From Staphylococcus sp. GSSP0090 (GTDB lineage Bacteria > Bacillota > Bacilli > Staphylococcales > Staphylococcaceae), in contig NZ_JACBFD010000039.1 of assembly GCF_013391405.1 (NCBI RefSeq), positions 1-59,061 on the forward strand: a stretch of 59,061 bases of DNA, read 5' to 3'. Under the pieces are notes generated by a model that was not told the DNA's origin, did not search any database, and saw only the letters and a program-made list of their open reading frames with translations. Positions 16,852-25,983 of this stretch are shown here, piece after piece. How positions within the stretch are numbered: the stretch's first letter is position 1; the number at the start of each line of letters is the position of its first letter. Both the position numbers and the translations under genes were made by a program.

Positions 16852-18066
16852 TTGAATGAAGAAGCATTAGAAATTTTACAGATGAACGCACTGGAATTAT
16901 TAGGTATTCAATTAGAGGGATATGATATGAATGACTTAAAAGGGATCAGCAACCATATTAAGTCTCCATTTACGAATACCTCACGTAAACAATTTAAAAG
17001 TGAGTTAAAACATTTTATCGTCAATATGAAGAGTAATAAAATTTATCATTATACAAATGTTTTCGATGTTAACTTCTTAATATTTAAATTCAAAAAATAT
17101 AAACAGGTATACATTATTGGACCATATATGGAACAACGACCCAATGAACGTCGGTGTAATGAATTACTCCAACAAGCGAATATTAAAATATCTAAACTCA
17201 CTATATTAAAGCAATATTTATTACGTATACCGTTGTGTCATCATGTCAAAGCACAAAAGATGTGTCGATTAGCAATTCGTTTTTTGAAGAAACGCAATAT
17301 CGTATATGAAACTGAAACAATAGATTTTCATTTTCATCTAAGCACTGATTCTCTCGCTGAATCTAAAGCTCAGGTTGACTTCACGTTAAAAGAAATAGAA
17401 CAGCGTTATAATTTAGAAAATCAACTGCTCACTGCAGTAGAAAATGGCAATGTGGATGAAGCCTTAGAGATTTTAAATCGTATGAATTTATCTGTATCTG
17501 GGTTACGGAGAGTGAAAGATGATATTTTAAATGAACAGTATAAGGCTTTTTTAATTAATATTTTATGCCGTAAAGCAGGAGAAAAAGCTGGTATTAGTTT
17601 AATTCACATAGATGAAATTTCAGAAAAGTATGCTTCGATGATTGATCAAACGATGGATAGTGAAGGTATAAATGAAATTATTCATTCCATTGTTAAAGAA
17701 TATGCGGAACGCGCAATGAAGACAAAGGCCAATGCTTACAGTCCCAAAGTGAGTAAAGTCGTACAGTATATTGAAAGGAATTTAGATAGACCATTGACGT
17801 TAAAAGAATTAGCAGCGCATGTTGAGTTGGCACCAAGTTATTTATCTAGAATCTTTAATCAAGAAATGAAACAATCTATTTCACAATACGTTATTGAATT
17901 AAGAGTCAAAAAGGGTCGTGATTTGATCGCAAGAACAAAAATGACAGTTTCTGAAATTGCTTTATACGTTGGATTCAAAGAACAAAGTTACTTTACACAA
18001 TGCTTTAAAAAGCAGTATGGTATGACGCCGTTAAAATATAGAACAGAACATAAAGAATTTTTTTAA
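16852..18066 (+). CDS. AraC family transcriptional regulator
   Basis: 404 residues. The C-terminal 100 residues are a standard AraC double helix-turn-helix (L-T-L-K-E-L-A-A-H-V-E-L-A-P-S-Y-L-S-R-I-F-N and I-A-L-Y-V-G-F-K-E-Q-S-Y-F-T-Q-C-F-K-K-Q-Y-G-M-T-P). The roughly 290-residue N-terminal part is soluble, mixed alpha/beta and I do not recognise a ligand domain. The start is a TTG directly behind AATAGGGGGTG, with no ATG for nine codons. A TATAAT lies at 16820-16825. It lies upstream of the glucuronide genes in the same direction, so it is a candidate activator for them; this is inference from position only. Confidence 0.85.
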   Translation: MNEEALEILQMNALELLGIQLEGYDMNDLKGISNHIKSPFTNTSRKQFKSELKHFIVNMKSNKIYHYTNVFDVNFLIFKFKKYKQVYIIGPYMEQRPNERRCNELLQQANIKISKLTILKQYLLRIPLCHHVKAQKMCRLAIRFLKKRNIVYETETIDFHFHLSTDSLAESKAQVDFTLKEIEQRYNLENQLLTAVENGNVDEALEILNRMNLSVSGLRRVKDDILNEQYKAFLINILCRKAGEKAGISLIHIDEISEKYASMIDQTMDSEGINEIIHSIVKEYAERAMKTKANAYSPKVSKVVQYIERNLDRPLTLKELAAHVELAPSYLSRIFNQEMKQSISQYVIELRVKKGRDLIARTKMTVSEIALYVGFKEQSYFTQCFKKQYGMTPLKYRTEHKEFF

Positions 18067-18320
18067 TGTAATCACTCTAAAAAATAAAATCTGCATATAA
18101 AGTGTGATTTTTAGTAAATATATTATTAAAAATGTAAATATAATTTTAAAAGTATGGAGAAATAGTATAAAAATGCTTGTTTTATCACATGTGCTTACCA
18201 TTTTGATTGTACGCAAAGGAAATACTAGATTTAATAATAATCATATTTCAAAAACCTTTTGGTTATAGAGTTTGATTACATTCATTAAAGTAATTAAAAT
18301 ATAAGATTATTTCGACTTTT

Positions 18321-18336
18321 ATAACAACGTTGTTAT
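18321..18336 (+). promoter_or_regulatory. operator palindrome upstream of the uid promoter
   Basis: ATAACAACGTTGTTAT is a perfect 16-bp palindrome with a central AACGTT, the form typical of LacI or GntR family sites. It ends 7 bases before the -35 box, a position that suits an activator or an upstream repressor. Confidence 0.6.
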
Positions 18337-18343
18337 TTTCTGA

Positions 18344-18371
18344 TTGACTGTTTTGGTTTTAAAAATATAAT
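18344..18371 (+). promoter_or_regulatory. strong promoter of the glucuronide operon leader
   Basis: -35 TTGACT (18344-18349), 16-bp spacer, -10 TATAAT (18366-18371). Transcription should start near 18378, immediately before the terminator hairpin at 18383. Confidence 0.75.
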
Positions 18372-18382
18372 AAAAGTAAGAG

Positions 18383-18455
18383 CTCTATAAATGACGTACA
18401 GGGGATGTATGCAATCGAACTGATCAATCGATTGCATTTATAGAGAAATTTTTTT
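18383..18455 (+). terminator. leader terminator / attenuator
   Basis: CTCTATAA + ATGCAATCGA (18383-18390, 18409-18418) pairs with TCGATTGCAT + TTATAGAG (18428-18445), with an 18-base bulge, then AAATTTTTTT. It starts within about 5 bases of the predicted transcript start and ends 137 bases before the symporter gene. Readthrough would need an antitermination step, or a second promoter downstream of it drives the operon. Confidence 0.7.
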
Positions 18456-18463
18456 GAATATAT

Positions 18464-18478
18464 AAGAAAACGCTTACA
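18464..18478 (+). promoter_or_regulatory. cre-like site
   Basis: AAGAAAACGCTTACA matches the cre consensus except for the second base (A instead of T). It lies between the leader terminator and the coding region. Confidence 0.6.
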
Positions 18479-18493
18479 ATTACAGTTATTTAG

Positions 18494-18529
18494 AACTAAT
18501 CGTTAGTTACGAAATCACGAATATATACT
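18494..18529 (+). promoter_or_regulatory. inverted repeat and second putative -10 box
   Basis: AACTAA-TCG-TTAGTT (18494-18508) is a perfect inverted repeat. 15 bp further is TATACT (18524-18529), a possible -10; the -35 would fall on the repeat and is poor. This is the layout of a regulated second promoter. Confidence 0.45.
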
Positions 18530-18591
18530 AAGAAGTGTTTATAGTTGAGCACCTTATGAAAATGCTTCGATAGTGGAAAGAGGTAATCCAT

Positions 18592-19995
18592 ATGGTTACA
18601 GCAAAATTAAAACCAGCAAATAGTAAGTTGAAGAGTTTTAAAGAAATACAGGAACCAAAACTGAAATTCAAGGAAAAATTATCTTATGGATTTGGCGACT
18701 TGGGTAACGGCATGATGTTCGATATGGGACAAATTTATCTGTTGCTATTCTATACTGATATATTAGGGATTCCTTCGTGGATAGGCGGCTTAGTATTTTT
18801 AGTATCCAAATTCTTTGATGCTTTTGTTGATACTGGTGTTGGCACATTAGTAGATAATCAAACAAATTTTGCGAAGCGAGGTAAGTTCAAGCCATTTATT
18901 TTATACGGCAGTATACCATTAGCGGCACTGACTGTCATAACCTTTTTATCACCGGATATAAGTCAAACAGGGAAAATTATTTGGGCATTTGGAACGTATT
19001 TATTATTTAATGCGGCATATTCTTTTGTAAATATTCCATATGGTTCTTTGTCTGCTTCGATGACAATCAATGCAGATGATCGTACACAATTATCAGTATT
19101 TAGAAACATGGGTTCACAAGGTGCAATGTTTATTTCTGGTATTGTGGTCATACCTGTAGTGAGTTTGTTCCCAAATCATCAAATTGGTTATCCCATCGCA
19201 GTTGGTATTCTTGCAGTTGCCGGTGTGATATTCCATATGATTTGTTATAAAGGTGTAACAGAGAGACATACAGTTGAAAGACCAAAAGAAAAAGGGATAG
19301 GTCGAAAAGCATTTTTAAATTTATTGAAAAATAGACCTTTTATTATTTTGGCAATATACACACTATTAACAATCAGTGCGTTGTTTTTACAACAAGCGTC
19401 TCAATTATTTTATTTTAAATATGTCTTAGGAGAAGCAAATTTGGTAGGAATTGTCAGTACATTGAACTTTATTGTCTTAATTCCAGCTTTAATCTTAACA
19501 ACGTTCTTGAGTAAACTATTTGGTAAAAAAATGACTGCTATTATTGGTATTGGAGGATTTATAATATTCCAGTTTATTAATTTTATGTTTTTCTCAGAGC
19601 ATGTCATCCTATTTTTAGCAGTCAATACAATCGCACAATTATTCTTAGTCATACCTAACACAGTCACTTGGGCGTTTATTGCAGACGTCGTAGAATATGG
19701 TCAATGGCAATCAGGTATCAGATCAGAAGGAATCATTTATGCAAGTTACAGTTTTACTAGAAAGATATCTCAAGGTTTAGCTGGTTTCATACCTGGTGCT
19801 TCTTTAACGCTAATAGGCTTAGTACCAAATGCGACACAATCCGCAGATACAATACAAGGATTGAAGGTATTATTCTTTATTGTTCCAGCAACAGCCTGTC
19901 TCATTGCAGTTATTTTATTCTTCTTTTGGTATCCATTAACAGACCAAAGACACAAGCAAATCGTTAAAGAATTAGCGTTGAGGGAAGAGTTATAG
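18592..19995 (+). CDS. uidB: glycoside-pentoside-hexuronide (GPH) symporter, likely glucuronide carrier
   Basis: 467 residues with 12 membrane segments, GPH family (MFS_2). Diagnostic N-terminal block: Y-G-F-G-D-L-G-N-G ... Y-T-D-I-L-G-I-P, then D-T-G-V-G-T-L-V-D-N and K-F-K-P-F near residue 100, and the C-terminal I-A-D-V-V-E-Y-G-Q-W ... G-R/I-R-S-E-G near residues 360-385. Family members cotransport sugars with H+ or Na+. It lies 44 bases upstream of the beta-glucuronidase gene and is cotranscribed with it, which points to beta-glucuronides as substrate. The gene symbol is given by analogy with the E. coli uid operon. The N-terminus has a 30-residue hydrophilic extension rich in lysine. Confidence 0.8.
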   Translation: MVTAKLKPANSKLKSFKEIQEPKLKFKEKLSYGFGDLGNGMMFDMGQIYLLLFYTDILGIPSWIGGLVFLVSKFFDAFVDTGVGTLVDNQTNFAKRGKFKPFILYGSIPLAALTVITFLSPDISQTGKIIWAFGTYLLFNAAYSFVNIPYGSLSASMTINADDRTQLSVFRNMGSQGAMFISGIVVIPVVSLFPNHQIGYPIAVGILAVAGVIFHMICYKGVTERHTVERPKEKGIGRKAFLNLLKNRPFIILAIYTLLTISALFLQQASQLFYFKYVLGEANLVGIVSTLNFIVLIPALILTTFLSKLFGKKMTAIIGIGGFIIFQFINFMFFSEHVILFLAVNTIAQLFLVIPNTVTWAFIADVVEYGQWQSGIRSEGIIYASYSFTRKISQGLAGFIPGASLTLIGLVPNATQSADTIQGLKVLFFIVPATACLIAVILFFFWYPLTDQRHKQIVKELALREEL

Positions 19996-20039
19996 ATATA
20001 ATATAAATGTATTAGAAATAAGGGGAGGAATGAATTCGT

Positions 20040-21833
20040 ATGTTATATCCAATTGTTAACGAATATAGAAGTATCATTGATTTGAATGGAATTTGGCAAT
20101 TTAAATTAGAGCACAACAATGATCATATTGATGTTTCTAAAGCACTTGATACTGATCAAGTGATGGCTGTGCCTGGTTCATATAATGATCAAGGTGTCAC
20201 GGCAGATATTCGTAATCATGTAGGAAATGTTTGGTATGAAAGAATGTTTACAGTACCTAATGTTTTAAGTGACGAACGCATTGTGTTGCGTTTTGGTTCT
20301 GCAACACATAAAGCAACAGTCTATATAGATGGCCAAGAGGTCACATCACATCAAGGTGGATTTTTACCTTTTGAAATTGAATTAGAGGAAGCATTTGGTT
20401 CAGGAGAACATCGTTTAACCGTTTGTGTAAATAATATATTAGATGAAACGACATTACCTGTCGGAGAATATAGTGAGCGAACAGATAAAGAAGGCAATGT
20501 GATTAAGAAAAATACACCAAACTTTGATTTCTTCAATTATGCTGGTATACACAGACCAGTTAAAATATATACGACACCAACAACTTACATTCAAGATATA
20601 GAAGTTGTTCCTGATGTAGCACAGAGTGATGCGACAGTTAATTATAAGGTGGTAATAAATGGTCATACGGATACAGTTAAAGTTAAATTGTTAGATGAAG
20701 ATCATAAAGTGGTAGGCGAAGCAACTGGTTCTGAAGGATCTATCAAAGTTGCACACCCTCATTTATGGCAGCCTTTAAATGCTTATTTATACCACTTAGA
20801 AGTCTCATTAATTTCCAATGATCAAATCATAGATAAATACGCAGAACGTTTCGGCATACGTTCTGTAGAAGTAACGGATGGTAAGTTCCTCATTAATGGC
20901 GAACCATTTTATTTTAAAGGATTTGGTAAGCATGAAGATGCCTATTATAATGGTAGAGGCATGAATGAAGTTACAAATGTTTTAGATTTTAATCTTATGA
21001 AATGGATTGGTGCAAATTCATTTAGAACTTCTCATTATCCTTATTCAGAAGAAATGATGCGTCTAGCTGATGAACAGGGTATCGTAATTATCGATGAAAC
21101 GACAGCAGTGGGTGTGCATTTGAACTTTAGTGCCATCTTAAATGGTGGGTCGACAAGAGATACGTTTAAAGAAATAGGGACAAAAGCAGCGCATGAAGAA
21201 GTGATTAAAGGATTAATCGAGCGCGATAAAAACCATGCTTGTGTAGTTATGTGGTCCATTGCTAATGAACCTGCTTCAGATGAACAAGGTGCGAAAGCAT
21301 ATTTTGAACCGTTAATTCAATTAGCTCGTGAATGCGATCCTCAACGCAGACCGGTTACTATCGTAACGATTCTAACTTCTCAACCTGACACATGCCAAGT
21401 CCAAGATTTAGTTGATGTGTTATGTCTAAATAGATATTACGGTTGGTACACACAAACTGCAGATTTAGAAGCGGCAAAAGAAGCACTGGCAAAAGAATTG
21501 AATGGTTGGAGTGAAAAGCAACCAGGTAAACCAATTATGTTTACGGAATACGGTGCGGATACAGTTGCAGGTATGCATGCGTTAAATGATGAATTGTTTA
21601 CAGAAGAGTATCAAATTCGTTATTACGAAGCGAACCATGAAGTTATTGATAAGTATCCTCAATTTATTGGTGAACAGACATGGAATTTTGCGGACTTTGA
21701 AACATCTACAGGTATTATCAGAGTGCAAGGAAATAAAAAAGGTATTTTCACTCGTGAAAGAAGACCTAAAGCAGTGGCACATTACTTTAAAAAACGCTGG
21801 GATAATATTCCTGATTTTGGATATAAATCATAG
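20040..21833 (+). CDS. uidA: beta-glucuronidase (GH2)
   Basis: 597 residues, close to the 603 of E. coli UidA. It cleaves beta-D-glucuronides. Domains: GH2 sugar-binding (about 10-180), immunoglobulin-like (about 182-275), TIM barrel (about 277-590). The acid/base Glu is E410 in A-N-E-P, the nucleophile E503 in F-T-E-Y-G-A-D. The N565-x-K567 pair (G-N-K-K-G) that recognises the glucuronate carboxylate and separates glucuronidases from beta-galactosidases is present. There is no signal peptide, so it is cytosolic and relies on the preceding symporter. The ribosome site is AGGGGAGG. The operon ends at a terminator downstream. Genes for glucuronate catabolism are not in the window. Confidence 0.95.
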   Translation: MLYPIVNEYRSIIDLNGIWQFKLEHNNDHIDVSKALDTDQVMAVPGSYNDQGVTADIRNHVGNVWYERMFTVPNVLSDERIVLRFGSATHKATVYIDGQEVTSHQGGFLPFEIELEEAFGSGEHRLTVCVNNILDETTLPVGEYSERTDKEGNVIKKNTPNFDFFNYAGIHRPVKIYTTPTTYIQDIEVVPDVAQSDATVNYKVVINGHTDTVKVKLLDEDHKVVGEATGSEGSIKVAHPHLWQPLNAYLYHLEVSLISNDQIIDKYAERFGIRSVEVTDGKFLINGEPFYFKGFGKHEDAYYNGRGMNEVTNVLDFNLMKWIGANSFRTSHYPYSEEMMRLADEQGIVIIDETTAVGVHLNFSAILNGGSTRDTFKEIGTKAAHEEVIKGLIERDKNHACVVMWSIANEPASDEQGAKAYFEPLIQLARECDPQRRPVTIVTILTSQPDTCQVQDLVDVLCLNRYYGWYTQTADLEAAKEALAKELNGWSEKQPGKPIMFTEYGADTVAGMHALNDELFTEEYQIRYYEANHEVIDKYPQFIGEQTWNFADFETSTGIIRVQGNKKGIFTRERRPKAVAHYFKKRWDNIPDFGYKS

Positions 21834-21961
21834 TGCACGTTGATTTGAAACCCTAGTAATTGCTTCAACGATATCTTTAACATGTCGTGATATATCATAT
21901 GCGTTTAATAGAATTGAAATTTCTATTCATCGTGTAAGGTAATTCAGGTTATAATCTTTAT

Positions 21962-22028
21962 AATAAGGCACCTCGTTAATCTCGTTTTATAGTGTTTATT
22001 AAATGAGACGAAAGGGCCTTATTTTTTT
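21962..22028 (+). terminator. intrinsic terminator of the glucuronide operon
   Basis: AATAAGGC (21962-21969) pairs with GCCTTATT (22016-22023); inner segments CTCGTT../..GAGACGAAA also pair. A run of seven T residues follows. Confidence 0.8.
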
Positions 22029-22060
22029 GAATAACAAACTATATATTGTACCGATTTTGT

Positions 22061-22134
22061 AACGTGCTGACACCTAGGGGAATAGTATGATTGAGAGACT
22101 ATAGGCTCGAGCCATACCCAGGCAAGCATGCACG
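22061..22134. repeat. palindromic intergenic repeat, copy B
   Basis: The reverse complement of this block aligns along its length with the core of the repeat at 23-92, sharing AGCCTrTAGTCT, CTATTC.C and AGG.GTCAGCA, at clearly less than full identity. Its own arms (GTGC.. / ..GCAC) can pair. Confidence 0.55.
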
Positions 22135-22160
22135 GTCAAAAACGTAAGATTTTAAATATA

Positions 22161-22199
22161 AAGAGGACCAATCCATATTTATTAAGGATTGGCCCTCTT
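22161..22199. terminator. hairpin terminator of the HAD-GH3 operon
   Basis: AAGAGG-A-CCAATCC (22161-22174) pairs with GGATTGG-C-CCTCTT (22186-22199) with a single mismatch. Confidence 0.75.
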
Positions 22200-22273
22200 A
22201 TTTTGAGATTGAGTATTTATGTCCCAAAGTCTTTTATGTCGGTAGTTTTGTACTGATGCACTAGGGTTTCATA

Positions 22274-23998
22274 TTAAAGTTTCGCTTGCCATTTATCAGT
22301 CCATACAAGTTCGTTATAAGCGCCCTTGAACTCACTTTCTCCCATAATCTTATCAACGGTCTGTTTAATTGTTTCTGGGTTAGAATGATAAGCATTGACA
22401 TAGGCTTTTACCATCGTCGCATCATGCAAATGAGTCGTGAAATTGAGTGAAACAAATACGGTTGGCACTTCATGGACATACCATGGTATTTCGTTACTCA
22501 TCGCAGTACCCCATTTAATACGATAATTATTTTCAGCAGCATACCCGATGATGTTAGCAAAAACAAGTGCAGCGTCTACCTTGTCACGATAATCTAAAGT
22601 TTTGCCTTTAACACGTGTAGAACCATCATTTAAAGTAACGTTAAAGCCACGAGATTCTAATTCTTTAATTAAGTCTTCTTGAACGTTATTGGCAGATTTA
22701 TAAATGCCATCTTTTTCGCCTTCAATAACGTAAAGTTGAATATTTTTATGTGTTTCTGGACGAATAGGGAGTTGATCTAAAGTGTTTTTTACTAATGTAA
22801 TACCTAAATCTGCAGCTTCTGCTCGCATGTCTAAATGTTCTTGGCAACCAATGATGTCTAAATCTTCTTGAGGACGAATAATGGAGCCATCTTCTTGTTT
22901 TTTGTGTAAATTCATTTGTGCTTTTAATCCTAAAATACGTCGAACAGCATCGTTTAATCGCTCATCAGTAATGATGCCATTTTTATATCCATTCAACATA
23001 AATTGATAGTCTTCCTCTAAGTCATTGAAGAAAAGGAACATATCGCATCCAGCAGCAATAGATAAAGGGACATAATCTTCACGGCGCATCGCAGCTGTCA
23101 TACCTAACATATGACTTGCATCAGTCACAACTAAGCCATTAAAGTTCATATCATCTTTAAGTAAGTCTGTAATTAATTCTTTGGACAAAGTTGCTGGTAA
23201 TATATCTTGGTCTGCTAAACTTGGGTTCAATTTTTTAGAATAGGCTGGTTGTGCAATATGGCCTGCCATAATCATTTGGACGCCACGATTAATATGGTGT
23301 TGATAAACTTTGCGGAAGCTATTATCCCATGCTTCTGTAGATAGTTCATTGACACCTAGCACTAAATGTTGATCGCGTTCTTCAGTACCATCACCTGGGA
23401 AATGTTTAATACATGTAATCATGTCACGTTCAGCATTAAATCCATCGATAAAGGCACTTGAGTATTTAATAACTGTTTCTGCATTTGTACCATAAGCACG
23501 TGTATTTACGATAGTATTGCGCCAATTTTCTAATATGTCTACACATGGATCAAAGTTGATATGAACACCTAAAGCAGAAGATTCACGTGCAGAAACGAGG
23601 CCGGCATTATAAGCAACCTTCGTGTCTTGTGCAGCTTCGCATTGGGCTGCACTTGCGATATATGTGCCATCTTTACATGCACCATTACCACCTGAATCAC
23701 AATTTGCAGCTACTAGGACTGGGACTTTGGCATGTGATTGTAAATCGTTAAGTAAATGCTGCACATCCTCTTTATTTCCGCCTTCATAGCGTGCGCCACC
23801 AATATGATAGCGTTCTAATACTTCTTTATTACTTAAATCTGCATCGTGAAATTTTTTCCCACCTTCGAGTGAAAATAAATTAAAGAATAATTGTCCAATT
23901 TTTTCTTCATCTGTTAATTGATGTAGTGTTTCTTCTACCCATGCAATCTGTGCGTCATCTAAGTTATAAGGTGCTGCTTTTAAATTTACATTTACCAT
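22274..23998 (-). CDS. glycoside hydrolase family 3 enzyme, NagZ/hexosaminidase-like
   Basis: 574 residues, GH3, no signal peptide. The barrel contains N-T-R-A-Y-G near 165, K-H-F-P-G-D-G at 198-204 followed by D-Q-H near 210, and the nucleophile region V-V-T-D-A-S-H-M at D293. In NagZ-type beta-N-acetylglucosaminidases the loop reads KHFPGHG, and an Asp-His pair acts as acid/base; here the second His is Asp while D-x-H is retained, so substrate or mechanism may differ. A C-terminal alpha/beta region (about 390-570) follows. It starts directly at the stop of the upstream HAD gene, with AAGGAG inside it. A cytosolic, possibly phosphorylated, glycoside substrate is inferred from the phosphatase partner. 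Confidence 0.8.
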   Translation of the reverse strand: MVNVNLKAAPYNLDDAQIAWVEETLHQLTDEEKIGQLFFNLFSLEGGKKFHDADLSNKEVLERYHIGGARYEGGNKEDVQHLLNDLQSHAKVPVLVAANCDSGGNGACKDGTYIASAAQCEAAQDTKVAYNAGLVSARESSALGVHINFDPCVDILENWRNTIVNTRAYGTNAETVIKYSSAFIDGFNAERDMITCIKHFPGDGTEERDQHLVLGVNELSTEAWDNSFRKVYQHHINRGVQMIMAGHIAQPAYSKKLNPSLADQDILPATLSKELITDLLKDDMNFNGLVVTDASHMLGMTAAMRREDYVPLSIAAGCDMFLFFNDLEEDYQFMLNGYKNGIITDERLNDAVRRILGLKAQMNLHKKQEDGSIIRPQEDLDIIGCQEHLDMRAEAADLGITLVKNTLDQLPIRPETHKNIQLYVIEGEKDGIYKSANNVQEDLIKELESRGFNVTLNDGSTRVKGKTLDYRDKVDAALVFANIIGYAAENNYRIKWGTAMSNEIPWYVHEVPTVFVSLNFTTHLHDATMVKAYVNAYHSNPETIKQTVDKIMGESEFKGAYNELVWTDKWQAKL

Positions 23999-24844
23999 TT
24001 AATTCTCTCCTTCAAAGTTATTATAAAATACTGTAATAAGTGAAGACTGTATCGTTTGATCGAAATGACCTTCTTTAAATAATTTTAAATATTTATTATT
24101 GAAATCAAGCCAGGATTGATTTTCGTGACCAGCAAGAATTGGATAAAAATGTATACCATGTGCTTGTGCTGCGTCCATATCTCCTTTCGCATCTCCTAGC
24201 ATAATCATGTCATCAAGTTCATAATATTGCTTTAAAACGTCAATGCAGTGTTCTTTCGTACCTGCTTCTTGTGCAAACATACCACTTAAATAAGGTGTTA
24301 AATGGTAGGTTTCCCATTCATGCTTAACTGCAGATAGATTGGCAGAAGATACAATTGCAATATCTGCAAATGTGGCAGCGTGTTTTAATGAGTCAAGTAC
24401 ATAATTAAATGGACCGATACTAGGTAATGTCTTAATTCGACTATTTACCATGTGAGACCAAGATAATGCTTTGCCCAAGCCTATTTGATTTGGAGACGCG
24501 GCAATGGCTTTTTCTAAACTAGGATTAGAAAAAGAATCTGTTGTTGAAACCCAATGTTTTATGTCGTTATAACCTTCAATAGCTATGCCCTCAGAGACCA
24601 ATTCACCTAGCATTTTTTCTAATCCTTTGAAACGATTGATACCTCGTGTAATTTCATAGAGGTTAAATGCATTCCAACGTTTTAATATCTTGTTGGCATA
24701 TGCATCAAGTTTCCATTCATCAACAAGGGCAGGGCCGAATGCACGTTCATGTTTGATTGTCATTGAATCGATAGCGCAGCCATCCGAATCAACGCAAATT
24801 AATTTTTTATTGTGTGGTTTGTAATGTGTTAATGATTCAATCAT
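23999..24844 (-). CDS. HAD superfamily hydrolase
   Basis: 281 residues from the Met behind GAGAGGAA; upstream in-frame codons reach into repeat DNA and are unlikely to be used. Motif I is V-D-S-D-G-C-A-I-D with D19/D21. Motif II is in I-A-I-V-S-S-A-N near residue 165, a Lys follows in the linker, and motif IV is M-L-G-D-A-K-G-D near 220. It therefore belongs to the phosphatase branch of the haloacid dehalogenase superfamily, with a helical cap. The gene abuts the GH3 gene, so the two are one operon. The substrate is unknown; a sugar phosphate would suit the partner. Confidence 0.8.
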   Translation of the reverse strand: MIESLTHYKPHNKKLICVDSDGCAIDSMTIKHERAFGPALVDEWKLDAYANKILKRWNAFNLYEITRGINRFKGLEKMLGELVSEGIAIEGYNDIKHWVSTTDSFSNPSLEKAIAASPNQIGLGKALSWSHMVNSRIKTLPSIGPFNYVLDSLKHAATFADIAIVSSANLSAVKHEWETYHLTPYLSGMFAQEAGTKEHCIDVLKQYYELDDMIMLGDAKGDMDAAQAHGIHFYPILAGHENQSWLDFNNKYLKLFKEGHFDQTIQSSLITVFYNNFEGEN

Positions 24845-25620
24845 GTTAAAAATTCCTCTCGAAGTAAATTTTTTGAGTATGGGACAAAAAATAGAGGTCT
24901 CAGGCTCTTTATCATTTTGGCAGTAGATGACTGAATTGAAAATGTAAAGTCTCACTGATTTAAAGCTTATGTATGCCATAGAAAAAATTTAGTGAGACTT
25001 ATGCATGAGCTTTAGCTCAGGTAAACATTTCAAATCTAGTCATCCTTGTCTTGATTGCATAGGTAGGACTACGAAATCTCTATTAGAATATATGATTTTT
25101 GTCCCACTCCCATGTTTCGTATATTGAATGTGAGTATAGAAAAATAGAGATTTATGAAAACGACATCTTAAATAAAGCGCTTTCTTTATACTATTAAAGT
25201 TAGCATTTCAAGTTCAAAATGACTATAGTATTCAATCATATTACGTGACAATGCTCACAATATAATCATTTTAGGATTAATTTATTATAAAAAGGTTAAT
25301 TAAATGATAAAAATGAAGTGTTACTATCTAGCAAATGTAAAAAAAGGAATTATTTCTACACTTTTTAAGTAATTAATAAGGCAACTTCAGTTGAAATGGT
25401 ATAGATATGAATATGAGGTTTAAGCATCTCAGAAGAAATTAAAAGTAATAAAGTTAAACGTTGTCAATGATAAAGCGATTGAAATTTATTAAAGAAAGTC
25501 AAAAGTGATAAATTTGTGAAAAAAATCACAAAAACCTTCCAATTTGCATACATATGGATTAAGATAAAGATGTAGCAGATGACGCAGGTTTTGCGAAAGA
25601 AAAAATACGGAGTGATTCTT
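24845..25620. other. long gap with nested inverted-repeat element
   Basis: About 775 bases, AT-rich. The half next to the HAD gene is the repeat element at 24880-25106; the rest (25110-25600) has no clear gene. An AAAGCGCTTT palindrome near 25176 is only cre-like. Confidence 0.5.
24880..25106. repeat. nested inverted-repeat intergenic element
   Basis: Three nested pairs are visible: outer TGGGACAAAAA (24880-24890) / TTTTTGTCCCA (25096-25106); middle GATGACTGAATTGAAAATGT (24926-24945) / its imperfect complement (25025-25044); inner AAGTCTCACT (24947-24956) / AGTGAGACTT (24991-25000). The right end also has the GGACTACGAAATC .. GATTTTTGTCC hairpin common in staphylococcal intergenic DNA. Confidence 0.65.
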
Positions 25621-25812
25621 ATGAGAGAAGTAATTGAAAAAGTTATTTTTTCAAATGAAAGCAGCTATGAAATTTACACACACACAGGTGTGAACCAAGG
25701 TATTATTAATGATATTAAAGATGGATACAGAAGTATTGATTATATAGCTTACGTTGATGCAGAAAAATTATACTACTATGGATTAAAAAAGACGCAATTG
25801 GTTAGTCATTAA
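25621..25812 (+). CDS. small hypothetical protein, possibly helix-turn-helix
   Basis: 63 residues from the Met following CGGAGTGATTCTT; an upstream frame of 14 codons has no better start. The segment S-N-E-S-S-Y-E-I-Y-T-H-T-G-V-N-Q-G-I-I-N-D-I-K-D has the spacing of a helix-turn-helix (about 10-40), followed by an aromatic stretch K-L-Y-Y-Y. I believe similar short proteins are widespread in staphylococci, but I know no function. It stands alone and is followed by a terminator shared with the convergent small gene. Confidence 0.6.
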   Translation: MREVIEKVIFSNESSYEIYTHTGVNQGIINDIKDGYRSIDYIAYVDAEKLYYYGLKKTQLVSH

Positions 25813-25912
25813 TACACTGTATTCATCTAGTAGTTGAACGCGTTTTATTTTTAAAGTTTTTCTCCCTCGTATTAACTTTCATGATTTATTTGAAACGCCC
25901 TTATGTATTTTT

Positions 25913-25953
25913 AAAAGCCTATGTTTACTGTTCATCCAGTAACATAGGCTTTT
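25913..25953. terminator. bidirectional terminator
   Basis: AAAAGCCTATGTT (25913-25925) and AACATAGGCTTTT (25941-25953) are exact complements with A/T tails on both sides. Confidence 0.85.
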
Positions 25954-25983
25954 AATTATCACGCTAACATCTAACGATATCAA

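Larger units (their letters stand above)
18067..18591. other. long regulatory region before the glucuronide operon
   Basis: 525 bases without a gene. It holds, in order, an operator palindrome, a strong promoter, an intrinsic terminator beginning a few bases after the predicted transcript start, a near-perfect cre, a second inverted repeat and a second -10 box. Each is listed separately. Confidence 0.7.
21834..22273. other. convergent intergenic region with terminators and repeat
   Basis: About 440 bases between the glucuronidase gene (+) and the GH3 gene (-). It contains two terminators and copy B of the palindromic repeat; no gene is visible. Confidence 0.6.

Noticed and set aside
18391..18423. 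Short leader-peptide-like frame (M-T-Y-R-G-C-M-Q-S-N) in the uid leader
   Set aside because: It would start about 13 bases after the predicted transcript start with no ribosome site, and it shows no repeated regulatory codons.
25171..25185. AAAGCGCTTT palindrome upstream of the HAD-GH3 operon as a cre site
   Set aside because: It fails fixed positions of the consensus (no TG before AAA, no CA at the end) and lies over 300 bases from the gene.
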